DNA of 64,000 bases from Dendrolimus kikuchii. Lineage: Eukaryota > Arthropoda > Insecta > Lepidoptera > Lasiocampidae. Within the stretch, counting starts at the first letter, position 1, and each line of letters begins with the position of its first letter. The notes beneath the pieces are model-generated. The model worked only from the letters and a program-made list of their open reading frames with translations, was not told the origin of the DNA and did not search any database. Positions 59,850 through 64,000 of the stretch are shown here, piece by piece. The stretch spans positions 3,821,501 through 3,885,500 of the forward strand of contig CM034411.1 in NCBI GenBank assembly GCA_019925095.2, read 5' to 3'. A program made the position numbers and the translations under genes.

Positions 59850-61985
59850 TTTTATTTAAATAGCTTCATTGTACAGACACGGCATGTTTAGAATTTTATA
59901 ATATTATAGATTATATAAACTATTAAAGAAATGTACACAACATTCACGACACAGCGCTGGTTTTCAGTTTCAGCCTGGATGCACATTATACGACAAAATT
60001 GTCACACTAAAATATTCGTAGTGCAAGCACAATTATCTCTATTCTCGCAGTCTCTTAATTAGTCACAGCTTTTGCAAACATTTCTCTGATCATTAATCCG
60101 TTGTGATCTTATGTGAAATAAAATGTTTATGTTCAGCTGTCGGGTCTTATGTTTGATCGCTTTTTAGAATTTCGTAAACATTTTGGCAAAAGCAAAAACC
60201 CTCAGGTAATCGCCGAACTAGTGGGTCTAGAAGAAATTTGACATTATTTGTGTTATGATATTGTAACGTAGCCAGCTTTTTGGGCATCTAAATCATGGAG
60301 GACGCCGACCTAAGCTCGGCATTCTTCTTAAAGTCGTGAGGGACTATGGGTAGAATACAATATAACTTACGTTAAGTTTTCTTTTATTGTGTTAGATTAT
60401 ACAACCATATATTATAAAGTCAATGTATTCAGTTTATTATTAATTTCATAGTTAATAAAAAAAACTCAGCTGATATGTTATTTTAACGCCTGTTTATTTA
60501 TTTATTTAAGCAAGAAACATATTGGGATAATTAAACTTAACTATAACTATCCAATAAAAGGTCAGATTATAATCGAAACTATGTGCTAATTAGAAAAACG
60601 TGAAAAAGTTATTTATAAAGAAAGCTGTTTGTGGTTCTTTTTATTCGTACAAATATTGCATACATCAAAATCGAGTGAAAAATGTACTTTGGTCGGTTCC
60701 TATATCTCACGGACCGTTCATTTGCCTTACTATCGGTTAAAGTTTGATATAAGCTTCGATGCGATACCAGGGTAGGACAAGTGAGTGAGTAGTAAGATAT
60801 AGGAACTGGCCATATAAGTATGACCAAGATCATTAGTGGAACAGAAAATTTTAGTTTCACTGATAAAGGAGAACGTCCATTTTGGGTCTCTTCTAAATTT
60901 GGACGTCCCTTAACCAAATACTTTTCTAAAATCTTAATACTTGTTTTATATATTGACGGTTTATTTATAGCCTATTTTTAATCTGAGCATAAAAATGCAA
61001 TTAAATAAACCTTTAATTGTTTTCCCTTATACATTGTTACCAAATAGCTACGGTCTGTAGTGAAAAAAAAAGTTGCCAGAGTTAATAATAAAGGAGTATC
61101 GATTACATTATTTAAATTAATTAGAAAAATCGAGTACAAAATTCATTATATACGTACCTACTTACTGTTATACATAGCTATCAGAATAAGTTCGTGTTAT
61201 TTGGATGTATAAGTATCGCAATCATGCCAAACACCGGAATTATGGTGGCTTGTTGAAAGGCAACAATTACAGATACACTCTACAATACTATAAGTTTAGT
61301 ATTAAAACTAAAATAAATTAATATAATAAGTTATTCGTGAGATACATTACACCTCAACACAAAAATCATTAAATTAATGTCACACACAAGAATCAAAGTA
61401 ACTAATAAGGTGTTAAATTCAAAAAATTAAATCTAGAAATTAAGATGTAAAAAAAGGTACGGAACTTGAGTCCGTAGAGTTGTTAATAAAAAAAGGCAAC
61501 AATTTACTAACCAGTTCCTATTTTCCACAAAATCATTCAATTATTGCTATAAAACAGTAACTTATGAACGTTTGCCCAGTTTTATACATTTTATGAAATA
61601 AAACTGAACAGCAACATGTCACCCTTCAAGTGCCCACTGAAAACTTAAAATCGGATAGTAATTATTATCGCCCCCGGGCGACTACCCTTTAAAGTCCTGC
61701 CTTAAACTTGCGACTATAAGCAAGAGTTACTATTTTTACGTACTTAATTAGTTACAACGTAAAAAGGAAACTTGTTCACGTATATCATTATAATATTGTC
61801 CATTTTCCTATTGTTATATAGGTAATCGATTATTTAATGATATCAATCAGTAAAAAAAATATTAAATCTTAGAGCTGGCAACAATAAACTAAAAATTGTC
61901 AGCGTCAACGTCGATGGTCATTAGGGATGTAAGCATTGTTACGATGAACATCGATGAAGTGGTGATCTTAAAAAAGTATCGATTT
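59850..61985 (-). other. 3' flank of gene E, includes the empty Helitron site
   Basis: 59893-59925 is the uninterrupted counterpart of the insertion sites at 26776 and 42233/45861. The flank to about 60850 aligns with C and D; 60850-61985 is AT-rich with no gene or repeat I can name. Confidence 0.55.
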
Positions 61986-61989
61986 TTTT

Positions 61990-62218
61990 TTTTTTTTTTT
62001 TATTGCAGGAGATCAGCAGACGGCCCACTTGATGGAAAACGATTACCATCGCCTATGGACATTTGCAACACCAAAGTTGCCACAAATGCGGTGCTGCTCT
62101 CTTAAGGGAGACTGGAACCTGGTCACTAATGCCGGAACACAACTCAAGGTTGTTATGGCGACATACTTTAGACCAGGGGTGGTAGCCATCCAGTCGGGCA
62201 AATGCCCTACCACCTGGC
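61990..62218 (-). mobile_element. SINE-like repeat family 1, copy 9
   Basis: T run at 61986-62001 is the tail; body runs to ctaccacctggc at 62218. Truncated at the 5' end. Confidence 0.8.
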
Positions 62219-63425
62219 AAAATTAAATATATTGCAAAATTAAAATATTTATCGCTACACTGTTTTTTTTTTAGCTTGAACCAGAAGACTATAATAATAT
62301 GATAAATAAAATAATAATGTATCTCTGTCTAATATAGTAAAGCTCTAGAGTGGTTGAGAAATTAAAAATGCGAAAAAGAACAGGGGGTTAATTCTGACCA
62401 GCGGATATGCTTAAATGCCACTTTTGAAAATTTTATGTGTAGGTATGCCTATCAGAAAACTTGTTTACATCACGTGAAAACTCGATCCTATATCCCGGAT
62501 GACATTGAATACTTTTTATTCTAAAAATAACGTTTGTATCTGTGGGGTAGAGGAACCAAAACCAAAATTACCGAGGTCGCGTTTTTTAGTGCTTCCGTTG
62601 CAATTAACTAACACTCTCATCGTCATGGCAACGCTAACCAAGTTTCGCTGGTACAACTGTTAATATAAATGATTCTTGAAGGATGATGAACTTGTACAAT
62701 GAATTAAGAAAAATAACCATATTAGGAAAATAAATAATTTGTTTTTAGTAACATTTCTGTTTGTATGGAAAATATTAATTGTATAGTGAAATTGTATTTT
62801 TGAATTATTACAAGAACGTTAACATGGAATTACATACAGTAGACACACAGACGTGTAGTAGTTTACCCCGCAGCACCGCCGCAGGTCGTCCTCTAGTTAT
62901 AAATAAAAGAAAAAAATATTTAATTGATTATTATTTTGTTCTTTATCTAAACAAGTTCCGTATACATAAGCTTATAGGTCGTTTTCTAATCGTTGTTCTT
63001 TATCTAGCAGTGTATTAGAACACAGTAATTTTATCATAGTTTAAGTATATGTATTGGTCAATAACCCGAACATTACCTCAGATATTCAGTTAGAAAAAAT
63101 AAAATTTCTCTTAAACTTGACGAAAATTTTGAATTGAATTCCTGAATATGGCAACCAATAAAATTCTCTACAAAATAGGATAATAATCATCAAGGTACAC
63201 TACATTTCACATGAAGCCCAACTCGTCTAACAAAGTCAGCATTATCCTTTACTACCTACTATTTATATTATCTAATTTCATTATAAAAACTCTGGTGTTA
63301 CTGTTCCTTTCTATAGGTAAGGGGGTGTCCATTAAAATGACTCATTTTTTTCCGCTAGCAAATATCTATGTCAACTAAATCCTTAAAATGAAAAATTCCA
63401 ATTGCTGATTGACTGCGATCTTCAT
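62219..63425. other. Gene-free flank with a Helitron-like 3' end
   Basis: At 62863-62896 the text ttaccccgcagcaccgccgc ... ctctag is a GC stem followed by CTAG and T, like the 3' ends of the 42-46 kb elements but from a different subfamily. Text at about 62460-62600 (catcacgtgaaaact) resembles their internal repeats. From about 63240 the flank again matches the 3' flanks of C and D. Confidence 0.5.
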
Positions 63426-63476
63426 TCATAATATTGCGGACATAAGATTGAAGATGGTGTACCCTTGACTATATAC
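63426..63476 (-). CDS. OR gene E exon 5 (last)
   Basis: 51 nt, 16 codons and TGA; one residue different from gene D (Ile for Met near the end). Confidence 0.87.
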   Translation of the reverse strand, partial: VYSQGYTIFNLMSAIL

Positions 63477-64000
63477 CTGAAACAAAATAAAGAAATCTAT
63501 ATATATCTAGACTCTTTAGACTAGACTGGAAATTAACCAATTGTGGTCCGAAGCCAACTTGGAGGGTACATCATAGTCTCTTGTTTTGCAAGGCTAAGGC
63601 ACTTTAAGGAGGTAAAGGAGCGAGAGAAGGAGCAGATTACTTGACTTTCAGTGAAAATGTTTTACAAGGTAAAAACTATGGGTTGGTGTAGATACAGTTT
63701 GCTTTTTTTCAAAATCAGTTGATGCGATTTCTAAAGTAATGAATTTTTCAAAAATGTAACCATTCTCCTTTGAACTTTGAACCAGACTCCTTTGAATATT
63801 TTTTGCTATATCTTGTAGTTTCAGCTTTAGTCATAGAGGCTCATTCGAACAATGCACTCTGTATAAATAATTTAGGCTTTTTTGTGTCCACATTAAGGAG
63901 CATGAAAGCTTACTTATGTGGACATAGACTTACTTCAGTAAGGGTATTAAGGCAGATGGTACTGAAAATGGATTCGATGGCGACTGGTCTCAGAGCACGC
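63426..64000 (-). CDS. Odorant receptor gene E, 3' end (exon 5 and part of exon 4)
   Basis: Fifth array member, cut by the window edge. Exon 5 (63476-63426) reads VYSQGYTIFNLMSAIL and TGA after acceptor tttcag. The exon 4 part (64000-63934) reads RALRPVAIESIFSTICLNTL then TE, donor GAA|GT. Intron 4 is 457 bp, close to gene D (473 bp). Exons 1-3 should lie to the right. Spacing of its last exon from that of D is 16.4 kb. Confidence 0.88.
63934..64000 (-). CDS. OR gene E exon 4, partial
   Basis: 67 nt visible of an expected 156; ends with GAA (Glu) before GT, as in gene D. Asn replaces the Asp of the other copies in CLNTL. Confidence 0.87.

Overview
The window looks like AT-rich lepidopteran (moth or butterfly) nuclear DNA. 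The evidence is a tandem array of insect-type seven-transmembrane odorant receptor (OR) genes with the short-exon structure of lepidopteran ORs, embedded in mariner/Tc1, BEL/Pao, Penelope, several LINE types, SINE-like repeats and Helitron-like elements. No rRNA, tRNA, CRISPR or bacterial features were seen. The only host genes I can support are five OR genes, named A to E here, all on the minus strand.

Gene A: only exon 1 (372-1132) lies in the window. Gene B (14049-21290) has five exons and a 391-codon open frame. Gene C (28193-38974) has five exons but carries a 1-nt homopolymer insertion in exon 1. Gene D (46999-56617) has five exons and 390 intact codons. Gene E is partial at the right edge (exon 5 and part of exon 4, 63426-64000). 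Every intron seen is GT-AG; intron 1 is phase 2 and introns 2-4 are phase 0. I rebuilt exons 2-5 from splice sites and reading frame, because they are too short to stand out as ORFs. Start codons of B, C and D are 17.68 and 17.64 kb apart. Exons, introns and both flanks align from unit to unit, so the array grew by tandem duplication of a gene-plus-flank unit. A-B spacing (20.2 kb) is larger because of a nested transposon block.

Region by region. 0-1.1 kb: gene A exon 1. 1.3-13.3 kb: a nest with a broken plus-strand LINE that contains a mariner, SINE-like copies and a gutted BEL/Pao provirus (10012-13075, target duplication TATGG). 14-21.3 kb: gene B, with two solo LTRs in introns 1 and 3. 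21.5-28.2 kb: Helitron-like elements, a MITE and LINE/SINE debris. 28.2-39 kb: gene C, with a LINE in intron 1, a unit-specific 1 kb block in intron 2 and a LINE ORF1 in intron 3. 39.3-42.2 kb: BEL/Pao LTR and integrase remnant upstream of C, and a foldback MITE. 42.2-45.9 kb: one Helitron-like element inside another, each carrying a different 9-bp minisatellite. 47-56.6 kb: gene D, with a Tc1 element, a Penelope fragment and a LINE tail in intron 3. 57-59.9 kb: the duplicate of the 39-42 kb block. 60-64 kb: 3' flank and start of gene E.

Because C and D are recent duplicates, each serves as an empty-site control for insertions in the other. This gives exact boundaries and target duplications for several elements, and a relative chronology. 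No function beyond membrane chemoreception is claimed for the OR genes; their ligands cannot be read from sequence.
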